Below are positions 1 through 8,116 of a DNA stretch of 64,000 nt, in pieces (the stretch's first letter is position 1; the number at the start of each line of letters is the position of its first letter). This DNA is from UBA9732 sp963606545 (lineage in GTDB: Bacteria > Spirochaetota > Spirochaetia > Sphaerochaetales > Sphaerochaetaceae). Both the position numbers and the translations under genes were made by a program. The stretch is taken from NCBI GenBank assembly GCA_963606545.1, contig CAVCYP010000001.1:1-64000 (forward strand), in the 5' to 3' direction. The notes under the pieces were generated by a model that ran no database searches, was not told where the DNA came from, and was given only the letters and a program-made list of their open reading frames with translations.

Positions 1-43
1 GTTCCTATCCGCAAGGGTGAGGGTTCAAGTCCCTCTTTCCGCA
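1..43 (+). tRNA. tRNA-Leu, 3' part (5' end outside window)
   Basis: The sequence shows a long variable arm (tatcc / gcaa / gggtg), a T-arm with stem GAGGG/CCCTC around TTCAAGT, the 3' acceptor strand TTTCCGC and discriminator A at 43. A long variable arm plus discriminator A fits tRNA-Leu better than tRNA-Ser, which has G. CCA is not encoded after position 43, so it would be added by the CCA enzyme. The anticodon lies upstream of the window and cannot be read. Confidence 0.85.
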
Positions 44-45
44 AA

Positions 46-86
46 TGAAAAAGCCTGGCTGAAAATGCCGGGCTTTTTCATTTTTG
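46..86 (+). terminator. Rho-independent terminator of the tRNA-Leu gene
   Basis: A 14-bp stem (46-59 with 67-80, one G-T pair) is followed by TTTTT. It starts three bases after the tRNA end. Confidence 0.85.
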
Positions 87-173
87 AAAGTCAGTGGGAC
101 TTGAAGCTTTGCGGTAGGAAGACGCGAATACATGGAGCGTCTGAAGCAAAGCCGGCAATAAATCAAATCTCAA

Positions 174-202
174 TTGAATGTACACCTCAGCTATGTTAGA
201 AT
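174..202 (+). promoter_or_regulatory. Promoter of the DUF5058-type operon
   Basis: TTGAAT (174-179), a 17-bp spacer and TAGAAT (197-202) form a good sigma-70 type promoter. A ribosome site AAAGGAG (211-217) precedes the ATG at 227. The stretch 87-173 holds no gene I can recognise. Confidence 0.6.
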
Positions 203-226
203 GCAGAGAAAAAGGAGAAGAAACAA

Positions 227-988
227 ATGGCAATTCTACAGGCCTTAAACAGTGCCCCCTTATACTTGATTTGTGGCGGGATTATCGCCTTTGTGGCAAT
301 CATTTGCATAGTGTTCATGATAAGAGCCTATAAAGCAGGCCTTGCAATAGGAATGGATAAAAAGAAGATGAAAACGGTTATCACCTCAAGCGCAACGTTT
401 TCTCTATTACCCAGCGTTTCAATTCTGCTGGGCGTTATAGCCCTTGCAGGAAGCTTGGGAATCCCTTGGCCTTGGCTCAGGCTCTCTGTTATTGGAGCTC
501 TCCACTATGAAACACAAGTAGCACAGGCGGCAGCTGAACAGGTAGGACTGTCCAGCCTATCGGCAAGCGAAATGACGGCCCAAGCCTTTGCTACCATAGC
601 ACTTTTGATGAGCATATGCATAATGTGGGGCATGGTTTTGTCAATTTTCCTCAACAAGAGCTATCTCAAAAAACTAGGCGGAAAGAACAAAGTTCAAGAG
701 ACCAATGTAGAAAAAAAGCCAGGCTTTGCAGACAAAGCAATGACGGCAATGTTCATTGGTCTTGTCAGTGCATATGTGGCCTCCTACATTGGCGGTTTTA
801 TCTCAGGTGAAGGCTTATTCACCTTCAAGGGAGACTGGGTTCCGCTAGTGGTTGTAGCTGTCAGCGCACTTGCCATGGCCTTCTTCATCTGGCTTTCAGA
901 GAAGAAAAAATTGGCATGGGTAGACAACTTCTCCATTGCGGGTAGCATGATTTTAGGCATGGCCAGTGCCGTGATAGTCAGCCTCTAA
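227..988 (+). CDS. DUF5058 family membrane protein
   Basis: This 253-residue integral membrane protein has about six hydrophobic segments (roughly residues 12-35, 55-80, 120-145, 170-195, 205-225 and 235-252). A polar loop with KKK at 45-48 precedes the SILLGVIAL and PWPWLRLS stretches, which I associate with the DUF5058 family. The family has no established function that I know of; its repeated pairing with a second membrane protein suggests a two-subunit transporter, which is inference. The start is set by AAAGGAG ten bases upstream. The partner gene follows 48 bases downstream and is probably co-transcribed. Confidence 0.7.
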   Translation: MAILQALNSAPLYLICGGIIAFVAIICIVFMIRAYKAGLAIGMDKKKMKTVITSSATFSLLPSVSILLGVIALAGSLGIPWPWLRLSVIGALHYETQVAQAAAEQVGLSSLSASEMTAQAFATIALLMSICIMWGMVLSIFLNKSYLKKLGGKNKVQETNVEKKPGFADKAMTAMFIGLVSAYVASYIGGFISGEGLFTFKGDWVPLVVVAVSALAMAFFIWLSEKKKLAWVDNFSIAGSMILGMASAVIVSL

Positions 989-1036
989 ACCAAAGACAGA
1001 GATCAAAGACAGAGGCCAAAGTCAAAGGAGAAAACA

Positions 1037-1708
1037 ATGGACAATAAAGAATATTTTGAAAAATATAACAATAGAACCCACGTATTGGGCAGAACCTTTA
1101 CCGCAATAGTTTTGATTATGCTAATTGGAGCACCTTTTCTCATTGGTAGCATTCTAGGAGCTATGCCGGACTTAAAGGCTACAGCAAAAGGATTTATAAG
1201 TGTAGGCCTTATTTGGACGGTCTGCAGTGTTGTAGAGTTTTTGGTCTATACCCCAATGCTTGGAGCTGGTGGTAGCTACCTTGCCTTTATCACAGGTAAT
1301 CTAATTAATATGAAAATCCCCTGCGCAGTTAACGCAAGGGACACCGTTGGAGCAAAATCGGGAACTCCAGAAAATGAAATAATCTCTACCCTTTCAATTG
1401 CAACTTCTTCACTGGTAACAGTTTTGGTGTTGGCCTTAGGAGTTCTGCTTCTCCAGCCACTTCAGCCAATTTTGCAAAGTCCAACTTTACAACCAGCCTT
1501 CTCCAATGTTGTCGCGGCCCTATTTGGAGCCATGGCATATAAGTACTTCAGAGGCAACCTAGATATAGTTGCAATTCCGTTTACTTTCTTGTGTGTCTTA
1601 TTCATTCTTGTTCCGTCCCTTACCAGTTCAACCAGTTTCATGATTATTCCTGGAGGCGGAATTGCTATTCTAATTTCTTGGCTTAAGTTTAAGAAGGCAA
1701 ATAAATAA
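1037..1708 (+). CDS. Membrane protein, partner of the DUF5058-type gene
   Basis: This 223-residue protein has a polar N-terminus (about 20 residues) and about six hydrophobic segments. A small-residue-rich stretch, GAGGSYLAFITGN, lies near residue 76. I do not recognise a named family. Its position directly behind the DUF5058-type gene, similar size and hydrophobicity suggest that the two proteins form one membrane complex, perhaps a transporter for a small metabolite. The ribosome site AAAGGAG lies just before the ATG. The gene ends at a perfect inverted repeat shared with the convergent gene. Confidence 0.65.
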   Translation: MDNKEYFEKYNNRTHVLGRTFTAIVLIMLIGAPFLIGSILGAMPDLKATAKGFISVGLIWTVCSVVEFLVYTPMLGAGGSYLAFITGNLINMKIPCAVNARDTVGAKSGTPENEIISTLSIATSSLVTVLVLALGVLLLQPLQPILQSPTLQPAFSNVVAALFGAMAYKYFRGNLDIVAIPFTFLCVLFILVPSLTSSTSFMIIPGGGIAILISWLKFKKANK

Positions 1709-1737
1709 GGTGATTTTGACCACGGTCAAAATCACCT
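1708..1737 (-). terminator. Shared hairpin between convergent genes
   Basis: A perfect 14-bp inverted repeat (1708-1721 with 1724-1737) lies between two converging genes. Read on the minus strand it is followed by TTATTTATTT, so it best fits termination of the minus-strand gene. It may also block plus-strand read-through. Confidence 0.7.
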
Positions 1738-1772
1738 AAAATATCGGGTTAGCTTGAGATTTAGCTTGAGAT

Positions 1773-2423
1773 TTAGTTGGTGGAGATGGTGGCAAGCAGG
1801 CCCATGTTGTAGGTCTGGGCGGCGTTCATGGCGAACGAGACAGTGAAGAGGTCTTCTTCAACCAAGACGACGTCAAGTACAAAGAGGCCTACACCGGAAA
1901 CAACAAGGGAGATGGCACTGGCGGCGTAGAGGCAGTCGGAGATGTCTCCTTTGGTGAGGGCGCCTCCAACGACAAAGCCAAGGCTGGAAACGAGGCTTCC
2001 AATTGTGACGTTGCTCCAGGTTCTGCGGCTCTTTTGGAAGGTTAAGTAGTCTGCGGCAAGGTCAGTGCGACCAATTAAGTTGTAGAACTGGTCTTTGGAG
2101 ATTTCTATTGAGCCCTGGTATGGAGTCCAGTTAACTTTAGTCTCGGTATAAACATAGCTTGGGCCATTGAAGTAAAAATCTATTGGGCTTGAGTAGCCGT
2201 AAGCCGAATAATTCCAGAGGTTAGTATAAACGTTGGTGTTTTCGCTGGTCTGGATGAAGAGGGCCTTGTTTGTGAAGTTATTGACCGCAGCTGTGGACAA
2301 ATTATTCGCCGCGCCATCAACAGCGACATCAGTAGAGCTACCAGCGGAACTACCAGCAGAGGTGTCAGCAAAGGCAAAGCTGCAGACCATTAAAATAAGA
2401 AGGGAAACTAAAACTTTCTTCAT
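1773..2423 (-). CDS. Secreted hypothetical protein with SSAG-rich N-terminus
   Basis: This 216-residue protein has a clear signal peptide (MKK, hydrophobic core to about residue 18, cleavage near CSFAFA-D). A short AGSSAGSS repeat follows, then a mixed polar region. A hydrophobic stretch near residues 140-195 (SLVSSLGFVVGGAL, then SAISLVVSGVGLFVLDVVLV) could be two membrane spans. I recognise no family. The signal peptide style resembles spirochaetal exported proteins. A ribosome site AGGAGAT precedes the ATG. It appears to be a single-gene unit. Confidence 0.6.
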   Translation of the reverse strand: MKKVLVSLLILMVCSFAFADTSAGSSAGSSTDVAVDGAANNLSTAAVNNFTNKALFIQTSENTNVYTNLWNYSAYGYSSPIDFYFNGPSYVYTETKVNWTPYQGSIEISKDQFYNLIGRTDLAADYLTFQKSRRTWSNVTIGSLVSSLGFVVGGALTKGDISDCLYAASAISLVVSGVGLFVLDVVLVEEDLFTVSFAMNAAQTYNMGLLATISTN

Positions 2424-2495
2424 AGAAATCTCCTATCTGTAACCTGTTAGCGACTGTATCATTTTTAGCCAGTTCTTTCTATAACTTTCTATAAC

Positions 2496-3719
2496 TCATT
2501 CGTGGAGCTTTCTGTACTCGCGTGGGGAGGAGCCTACGTAGTTCTTAAAGACGCGGGAAAAGTGGCTGGAGGAAGAAAATCCAAGATACAGACCAATGGA
2601 AGTCAGGGATTTGTCGCTGTAGCGCAAGAGACGTTTGGCCTCCTCCGTTTTTTGCTTGAGGATGAAATCGGTCAGGTTTTCGCCGGTTTCTGCTTTAAAT
2701 TTTCTGGATAGATAGGGACGACTTAAGCAAACTACTGAGGCAATTTCTTCAACGGTACAGGCTTCTGACATGTGATGTTGAAGGTAATTTGAAACTGCAA
2801 CTACAAGACTGGTAGGCTTTGCACCTAGGCGCAGACGAGCAACCCGCTCCGTGTAGTCTGAAATCATTCGATACTGTAGGTTGTTTATCTCCATTGGGGA
2901 AGACATAAGCTCACACTGCTGAATGTAGGAATCGCTGATGGCAAAGGCATCATCAACATCTAGACCGCCCCTAATGGCCGCACGCGAGGCAAGAGTTGCA
3001 GAGACAATGAACATATTTTTTCTCTGTCTGAGTTGCTCAAAAGCCAAGACGCCACCCCTAACAGCAGGAGCCTGAGAAACCCAATCTTTTAGAGCTACAG
3101 TATCTCCTTTGCGGATAATACGCATAATGGATTCTTCTAAATCAAAAGTGTTGTGTAGACTCTGGCCTTGGCTGGACCTAGCTTCCAGCTTATAAGAAGT
3201 CTCCGCCTTGCTCTGAAGCTCAATCAATTTCTCCTGGTCCTTCTCGTAAATACTTATGTCTTTAAGAGATAACTTTTCTCCATTTAAAACATGATTTATT
3301 GTGCACAAGATTTGCAAAATACTTTCAAACGGCATACGAACAATACTTTTCATGCCCGAAACAAAGTCAGAAAGATCCATTTCCTTCACATCCAAAGCAA
3401 AAGCCAGATCCCGCAGCTCTTGGTCTTTCTCCGCAATTTGCCTAGACGGACCAATGACAATCTTAACCTCCTGCGGCACCTCCTGACAGCCTTCCACCGT
3501 TGCATTCACAATCCCATAATAATGAAACGTGGAAGTCATCACATAGCCCACATGAGACTTCACCTCAAAAGCCTCTGACTTACACACCGCCATAGGGTCC
3601 TTTGGCAGCTCAGCCAGCGAATAATAGAACACCAAGCTCCCATTTTCATACAACCGGATAGGCACTCCAGCAAGATTTCCAATTGTCCTGCACAAATACC
3701 TTAAATCAATCTCCGCCAT
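2496..3719 (-). CDS. AraC family transcriptional regulator (probable rhamnose regulator)
   Basis: A C-terminal AraC-type DNA-binding domain occupies about residues 307-407: VEEIASVVCLSRPYLSRKFK forms the first helix-turn-helix and the SSHFSRVFKNYVGSSPREYR signature the second. The N-terminal 300 residues resemble a sensory/PocR-like ligand domain more than a cupin, but I cannot name it. The gene is divergent from the rhamnose operon, so control of that operon by L-rhamnose or a glycoside is the likely role (inference). AAGGGGG serves as ribosome site. The reading frame is intact, although the first gene of its presumed target operon is a deletion chimera. Confidence 0.85.
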   Translation of the reverse strand: MAEIDLRYLCRTIGNLAGVPIRLYENGSLVFYYSLAELPKDPMAVCKSEAFEVKSHVGYVMTSTFHYYGIVNATVEGCQEVPQEVKIVIGPSRQIAEKDQELRDLAFALDVKEMDLSDFVSGMKSIVRMPFESILQILCTINHVLNGEKLSLKDISIYEKDQEKLIELQSKAETSYKLEARSSQGQSLHNTFDLEESIMRIIRKGDTVALKDWVSQAPAVRGGVLAFEQLRQRKNMFIVSATLASRAAIRGGLDVDDAFAISDSYIQQCELMSSPMEINNLQYRMISDYTERVARLRLGAKPTSLVVAVSNYLQHHMSEACTVEEIASVVCLSRPYLSRKFKAETGENLTDFILKQKTEEAKRLLRYSDKSLTSIGLYLGFSSSSHFSRVFKNYVGSSPREYRKLHE

Positions 3720-3754
3720 CTGAACCGGCCCCCTTAAACCATGCTTTGGTTACC

Positions 3755-3783
3755 ATTATACAAAAATAGTAACAAAAATGAAA
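3755..3783 (-). promoter_or_regulatory. Candidate araC promoter and divergent control region
   Basis: On the minus strand a perfect TATAAT (3760-3755) lies 17 bp from a weak TTTCAT. On the plus strand a TATACT (3805-3810) has no good -35, as expected for an activator-dependent promoter. Inverted copies of TTTGGTT (3745-3751) and AACCAAA (3812-3818) flank the region and are candidate regulator half-sites. Confidence 0.4.
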
Positions 3784-3831
3784 GTTTTCCCAATCAGCAC
3801 AAACTATACTGAACCAAAATGGAGGCATAAT

Positions 3832-4914
3832 ATGAAAGGGCGCACTCTCTTCCACCACACCTATTTACAAAGCAAAATCACAACAGACCGCGTCACCGCC
3901 AAAGAAAAATGGCTAGGTTACCTCTTAGGCCCAGCCGGCGCCCTCCTCTTGAACGCCGTACTTGGCACCTACCTGAACGTCTACTATACCGATGTTCTTA
4001 AGCTCACAGGTCGCTGGGGTGGCCCATACGCAAGACCGGTCAAAATGCCCCACAAGTACAAGAAATATCTGGTCAACCGAGGCCAAAGCTACGGCGAGTG
4101 GGCGGAACCTCAAGACATCTACACCATGAACTTCATGGACTTTGCCGGTCCGCACCCAGAAGTCTCTACCGCCTACACCGCCTACGTCATGTCCCTTATG
4201 GCAGAAATTGCACAACTTCTTGGCAAGACAGAAGATATCGGGCTGTATGAAGAGTACGCAAACGGCTGCCGGGACACCTATTCGCACCTGGTTCAGACGC
4301 CCGCTTTCACGCTGGATACGGACCGCCAGGCTCAGTTGGTGCGCCCGCTGGCCTTCAAGCTGCTTACCCCAGAGCAGACGGATTTCGCAAAAAAGCGCCT
4401 CCTTCAAGCTCTGGACAACTACGGTTGGCGGCTTGGAACCGGCTTCCTCTCTACCCCGATAATCCTTGATGTCCTGTCCCAAATAGATCTCAAATACGCC
4501 TATAAACTTCTTGAAAACGAAGAGATGCCAGGCTGGCTTTTCATGCCAAAGAACGGCGCCACAACAATTTGGGAGTCTTGGGAAGGCGACAAAGCCAAGG
4601 GAAGTGGAGTGGCATCGCTTAACCACTACTCAAAGGGCGCCGTCTGTCGCTGGCTTTTTGATACCATGTGTGGAATAATTGTGAAAAGCGAGAATACTTT
4701 TGAAATCAAGCCTCAGCCAGGTGGCAATTTCACCCATGCAAAAGCTGTCTATAAAAGCATTTATGGTGAAATTTCATGTAGCTGGGAGAGGACTTCAACT
4801 GGCTATTCCTACACAGTGAATGTGCCAGCTAACTGCACAGCACAGGTGTTTTTGCCAAACGGCTTTACTACAACACAGGGCCCTGGAACAAAGACCTATA
4901 CGGAGGAGATATGA
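3832..4914 (+). pseudogene. In-frame chimera: GPH sugar symporter N-terminus fused to GH78 alpha-L-rhamnosidase C-terminus
   Basis: The best start is ATG 3832, with GGAGG at 3821-3825; an earlier in-frame ATG at 3778 lacks a ribosome site. About 60 residues match the first helix of GPH/MelB-type sodium-sugar symporters (KEKWLGYLLGPAG and YLNVYYTDVLKLTG). At about nucleotide 4010 the protein switches abruptly to the later part of a GH78 six-hairpin domain: YGEWAEP, TGFLSTP, GATTIWESWEGD, SLNHYSKGAV, and a C-terminal beta domain. The rest of the symporter, the rhamnosidase N-terminal domains and the upstream catalytic-acid motif region are missing. The ATTIWE glutamate remains. The product is probably inactive, but the frame stays open and couples by ATGA to the next gene. 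It is best explained by a deletion joining two adjacent rhamnose genes. Confidence 0.8.
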
Positions 4915-5750
4915 ACAGTTTAGGAAAGAAAGTAACAATTTTAATTCTGGTTTTTGCCGTCTTAATGACGCTCTTTGCATTTTTTGATTTAGACATTTCC
5001 CTCGCATTGGTGAACACGGAAAGCGCCTTTGGAAAGTTTGCACAATGGGCAAGCGAAATTCCAATTGATTTTCTTATGATGATGTCTTTTGCAATTCTCT
5101 TTACAGGACGTTCTGAAAAAAAGACCTTTTGGAGTGTTTTGGGAGCTGTAATCTGCTTCATAGGCACCTTTGAATATGCCTTTTTCATCTTTTTCTTCTC
5201 TGTTAAGTACTACAGTACCAAGCTTGCGCTCATCTTGGGGGCAAGTGTTGGTGTGCTAATGGGAATTGGTGCTTTATTTCTTGCAAAGCAAATGATTAAA
5301 ACTCATAAATCAGAGCTGATTAAGGCCGCCCTAATCATTGTACTTGCAGTTTTAATGGAAGAAGCCTTTGTGAACGTGCTGAAAATTGTCTGGAGCCGTC
5401 CAAGAATGCGCGACCTAACAGAACCATACATAAGCTCCTTTGTACGCTGGTACAAGCCCAACTCCTCCAGCCTTGGAGGAGACTCCTTCCCTTCCGGCCA
5501 CACGGCAAAGGCAGCGGGCGCCTGTTTCTGCATGCTTCTCTGCAGTGTTTACCAGAAGCTCAAAGGCAAAGGCGTCTTCTTCTTCCTTGCCGGCCTCATC
5601 TGGACAGTGATAATTGGTTTAGGCCGAATTATCTTAGCCGCCCATTTTGCATCGGATGTAACAGCTGGTGCATTTTTCATGTTGCTGGCTTTTTGTATTT
5701 CGCAGGCTTTGGTTAATGGCATTATTTATAAGCAAAAGGAAAACAAATGA
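4911..5750 (+). CDS. PAP2 superfamily membrane phosphatase
   Basis: This 279-residue membrane protein carries the PAP2 motifs: a first motif near KIVWSRPRMRD (residues ~160-170), GDSFPSGHTAKAAG (PSGH, ~187-200) and GRIILAAHFASD (~240-252). The first motif reads K-x6-RM rather than the usual K-x6-RP. Long hydrophobic segments surround these motifs. The family removes phosphate from lipid phosphates such as undecaprenyl pyrophosphate or phosphatidate at the membrane. The ATG overlaps the chimera's stop and its own stop overlaps the GH3 start, so it is translationally coupled inside the rhamnose operon. Its role in sugar use is not obvious. Confidence 0.8.
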   Translation: MNSLGKKVTILILVFAVLMTLFAFFDLDISLALVNTESAFGKFAQWASEIPIDFLMMMSFAILFTGRSEKKTFWSVLGAVICFIGTFEYAFFIFFFSVKYYSTKLALILGASVGVLMGIGALFLAKQMIKTHKSELIKAALIIVLAVLMEEAFVNVLKIVWSRPRMRDLTEPYISSFVRWYKPNSSSLGGDSFPSGHTAKAAGACFCMLLCSVYQKLKGKGVFFFLAGLIWTVIIGLGRIILAAHFASDVTAGAFFMLLAFCISQALVNGIIYKQKENK

Positions 5751-8113
5751 GCAAGCTTGAAGATATCATTAAAAGCATGCGTCTCAAGGAAAAGATTGCC
5801 TTTTGCAGTGGAGCAAATTTTTGGCAGACAAAAAGTTATGAGAAGTATCGGGTTCCAGCGCTCTTCATGTGCGACGGCCCCCACGGGCTGAGAAAGCAGG
5901 AAAATACGGCGGATATGTTGGGCGTTCACAAGTCAAGAAAGGCCACCTGCTTTCCTTCTGAAGTGACCACGGCCAGTAGCTGGGATGTGGAGCTGGTGGA
6001 AAGCGTGGGAGCAGCCATTGGCCAGGAAGCAAAGGATCAAAAGGTTGGTCTAGTTTTGGGGCCTGGGGCAAATATCAAGAGAAATCCGCTTTGTGGACGC
6101 AATTTTGAATACTTCAGCGAAGATCCGTACCTAGCGGGCAAGCTAGCTGCGGGCTTCATCAGGGGTATTGAGGCGCAGGGCGTTGGATCTAGTTTGAAAC
6201 ATTTTGCTGCAAATTCGCAGGAGCTTTCTAGGTTCACGTCAAACGGTATAATTGATGAAAGGACTCTTAATGAGCTCTATCTGCCGGCGTTTGAAACTGC
6301 GGTGAAAGAAGGAAAGCCTTCTACCGTAATGTGTTCCTATCCAAAGATTAACACAGTTCATAGCTCGGATAACCAGGAGCTTTTGACCACCATTTTACGC
6401 GACAAATGGGGCTTTGAAGGCCTAGTAGTCACGGACTGGGGAGCAATGAACAACCGCATTAAGGGCTTTGAAGCGGGTTGTGACCTGAGCATGCCAGGCG
6501 GTAGTAGCTACATGGAAAAAGACGTTCTAAATGCGGTAAAATCCGGCGAACTTTCAGAGTCTAAGATTGATGAAAGCGTGCGACGTATTTTGCAACTTGT
6601 TTTGAAGGCACAAGATACGCTTAGTGCTGATTACAAAGCAGATTACAAAGCTCATCATAAGATTGCAAAGAAGGCAGCCACAGAAGGAGCTGTGCTACTC
6701 AAAAATAATGATGAAATTTTGCCACTTAAATCTGAAACTAAGCTTGCGGTCATTGGCTGGATGGCCAATAACATGCGCTATCAGGGCGCTGGCTCCAGCC
6801 ACATAAATCCAACTGAAGTTTCACAGCCACTGGATTATATTAAAGAGATTGCCTCTTCAACTGTATTTGCCCAAGGTTGCGATGCAAAGGGAAATACAAC
6901 AGACCAGCTATTACAAGAAGTTAGCTCAGTTGCATCAAAGGCTGAAGTCACCGTTGTTTTTGCAGGCCTGCCGGATTCCTACGAATCTGAGGGTTTTGAC
7001 AGAACTTCCATGAAAATGCCTGAAGGCCACATAAAAATGATTGAAGCTGCGGTCAAGGCAAATCCAAACACCATTGTAGTTCTAATGTGTGGTTCAGTGG
7101 TCGAATGTCCTTGGGCAGATTCCGTTAAAGGGCTGCTTTACCTGGGGCTTCCCGGCCAAGCCGGCGGAGAAGCAATTGCAGATTTGTTATATGGCAAAGC
7201 AAACCCTTGCGGAAAACTTGCAGAAAGCTGGCCTTTTAAATACGAAGACGTCCCCTCCTCTGAAATCTATGATAAGACAACCGATGCTCTTTATCAGGAA
7301 GGCCTCTATGTTGGCTACCGCTACTACGACAAAGCGAAAGTGCAAGTTCGTTGGCCATTTGGCTACGGGTTAAGCTATACCTCCTTTGAGTATTCTGATT
7401 TAAAAGTATCTGCTTCTGAAGTCTCCGTTGCCATTACAAATAACGGCTCCGTTGCCGGAAAAGAGGTGGTTCAGTTGTTTGTGAGAGCACCAGAGACTGG
7501 GACACAAGCTAGAGTTCACAGACCCATCAGAGAGCTCAAAGGCTTTAAGAAGGTTTACTTAGAGCCAGGTCAGAGCACGACTGTTAACTTCAAACTCAAC
7601 GACAGAAGCTTTGCAATTTGGAATGGCAACTGGGTTGTTCCAGGTGGAGAATACCAGATAGAAATTGGAGATTTACAGGAAAAAGTTCAGCTTGAAGGCA
7701 ATTTTAAGCCTAATTATGATTCAAGTTCCAATATAGATTTCCCAACTTGGTATGATACTTGTCAAGGCAAACCAAACTTAAAAGATTGGGAAAAACTTAT
7801 AGGAAAGCCCTATACTCCTCCTGTTTTAAAGAAAGGTCAGTTCACCATGGACAACACGGTCCTGGAAATGAAAGACTATAGCTTTATTATGAAGATTATG
7901 TATAAAGCAACTGAAAAAGTTATAGCCAAAGGTTTTGAAGGCAAACCAGATTATGATAACCCAGAGTTTAAAATGCTAATGACCTCCTCTGTTGGAGCAC
8001 CACTTAGAAGCATGCAAATTTCAGGCGGAATTAAAGATGGGGTCTTCCAAGGTATGCTGGATATGGCCAATGGACATTTCTTCAAGGGCCTTTGGAAAAT
8101 GATCAAAGGATGA
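5747..8113 (+). CDS. Glycoside hydrolase family 3 beta-glycosidase
   Basis: This 788-residue protein is cytoplasmic, with no signal peptide. The N-terminal GH3 barrel shows DGPHGLR, GPGANIKRNPLCGRNFEYFSEDP, KHFAANSQE and the nucleophile motif LVVTDWGAM with Asp230. An alpha/beta sandwich domain with GLPGQAGGEA and a fibronectin III-like domain (~residues 560-640) follow. About 100 extra C-terminal residues match no domain I know. Such enzymes release beta-linked glucose or related sugars from glycosides. Between a rhamnosidase remnant and rhaBAD, it suggests that the locus evolved for rhamnose-containing plant glycosides. It is coupled to the PAP2 gene by an ATGA overlap. Confidence 0.9.
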   Translation: MSKLEDIIKSMRLKEKIAFCSGANFWQTKSYEKYRVPALFMCDGPHGLRKQENTADMLGVHKSRKATCFPSEVTTASSWDVELVESVGAAIGQEAKDQKVGLVLGPGANIKRNPLCGRNFEYFSEDPYLAGKLAAGFIRGIEAQGVGSSLKHFAANSQELSRFTSNGIIDERTLNELYLPAFETAVKEGKPSTVMCSYPKINTVHSSDNQELLTTILRDKWGFEGLVVTDWGAMNNRIKGFEAGCDLSMPGGSSYMEKDVLNAVKSGELSESKIDESVRRILQLVLKAQDTLSADYKADYKAHHKIAKKAATEGAVLLKNNDEILPLKSETKLAVIGWMANNMRYQGAGSSHINPTEVSQPLDYIKEIASSTVFAQGCDAKGNTTDQLLQEVSSVASKAEVTVVFAGLPDSYESEGFDRTSMKMPEGHIKMIEAAVKANPNTIVVLMCGSVVECPWADSVKGLLYLGLPGQAGGEAIADLLYGKANPCGKLAESWPFKYEDVPSSEIYDKTTDALYQEGLYVGYRYYDKAKVQVRWPFGYGLSYTSFEYSDLKVSASEVSVAITNNGSVAGKEVVQLFVRAPETGTQARVHRPIRELKGFKKVYLEPGQSTTVNFKLNDRSFAIWNGNWVVPGGEYQIEIGDLQEKVQLEGNFKPNYDSSSNIDFPTWYDTCQGKPNLKDWEKLIGKPYTPPVLKKGQFTMDNTVLEMKDYSFIMKIMYKATEKVIAKGFEGKPDYDNPEFKMLMTSSVGAPLRSMQISGGIKDGVFQGMLDMANGHFFKGLWKMIKG

Positions 8114-8116
8114 TTT

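Noticed and set aside
17..199. 60-codon frame over the tRNA end and its terminator
   Set aside because: It overlaps a tRNA and a terminator and has no ribosome site.
3778..3831. Earlier ATG (3778) as the start of the chimeric gene
   Set aside because: It lies upstream of the likely -10 (3805-3810) and has no ribosome site, while ATG 3832 has GGAGG at the right distance.
3925..4626. Long open frame of 233 codons antisense to the chimera
   Set aside because: It is a shadow created by the C-rich codon use of the plus-strand gene; no start signals.
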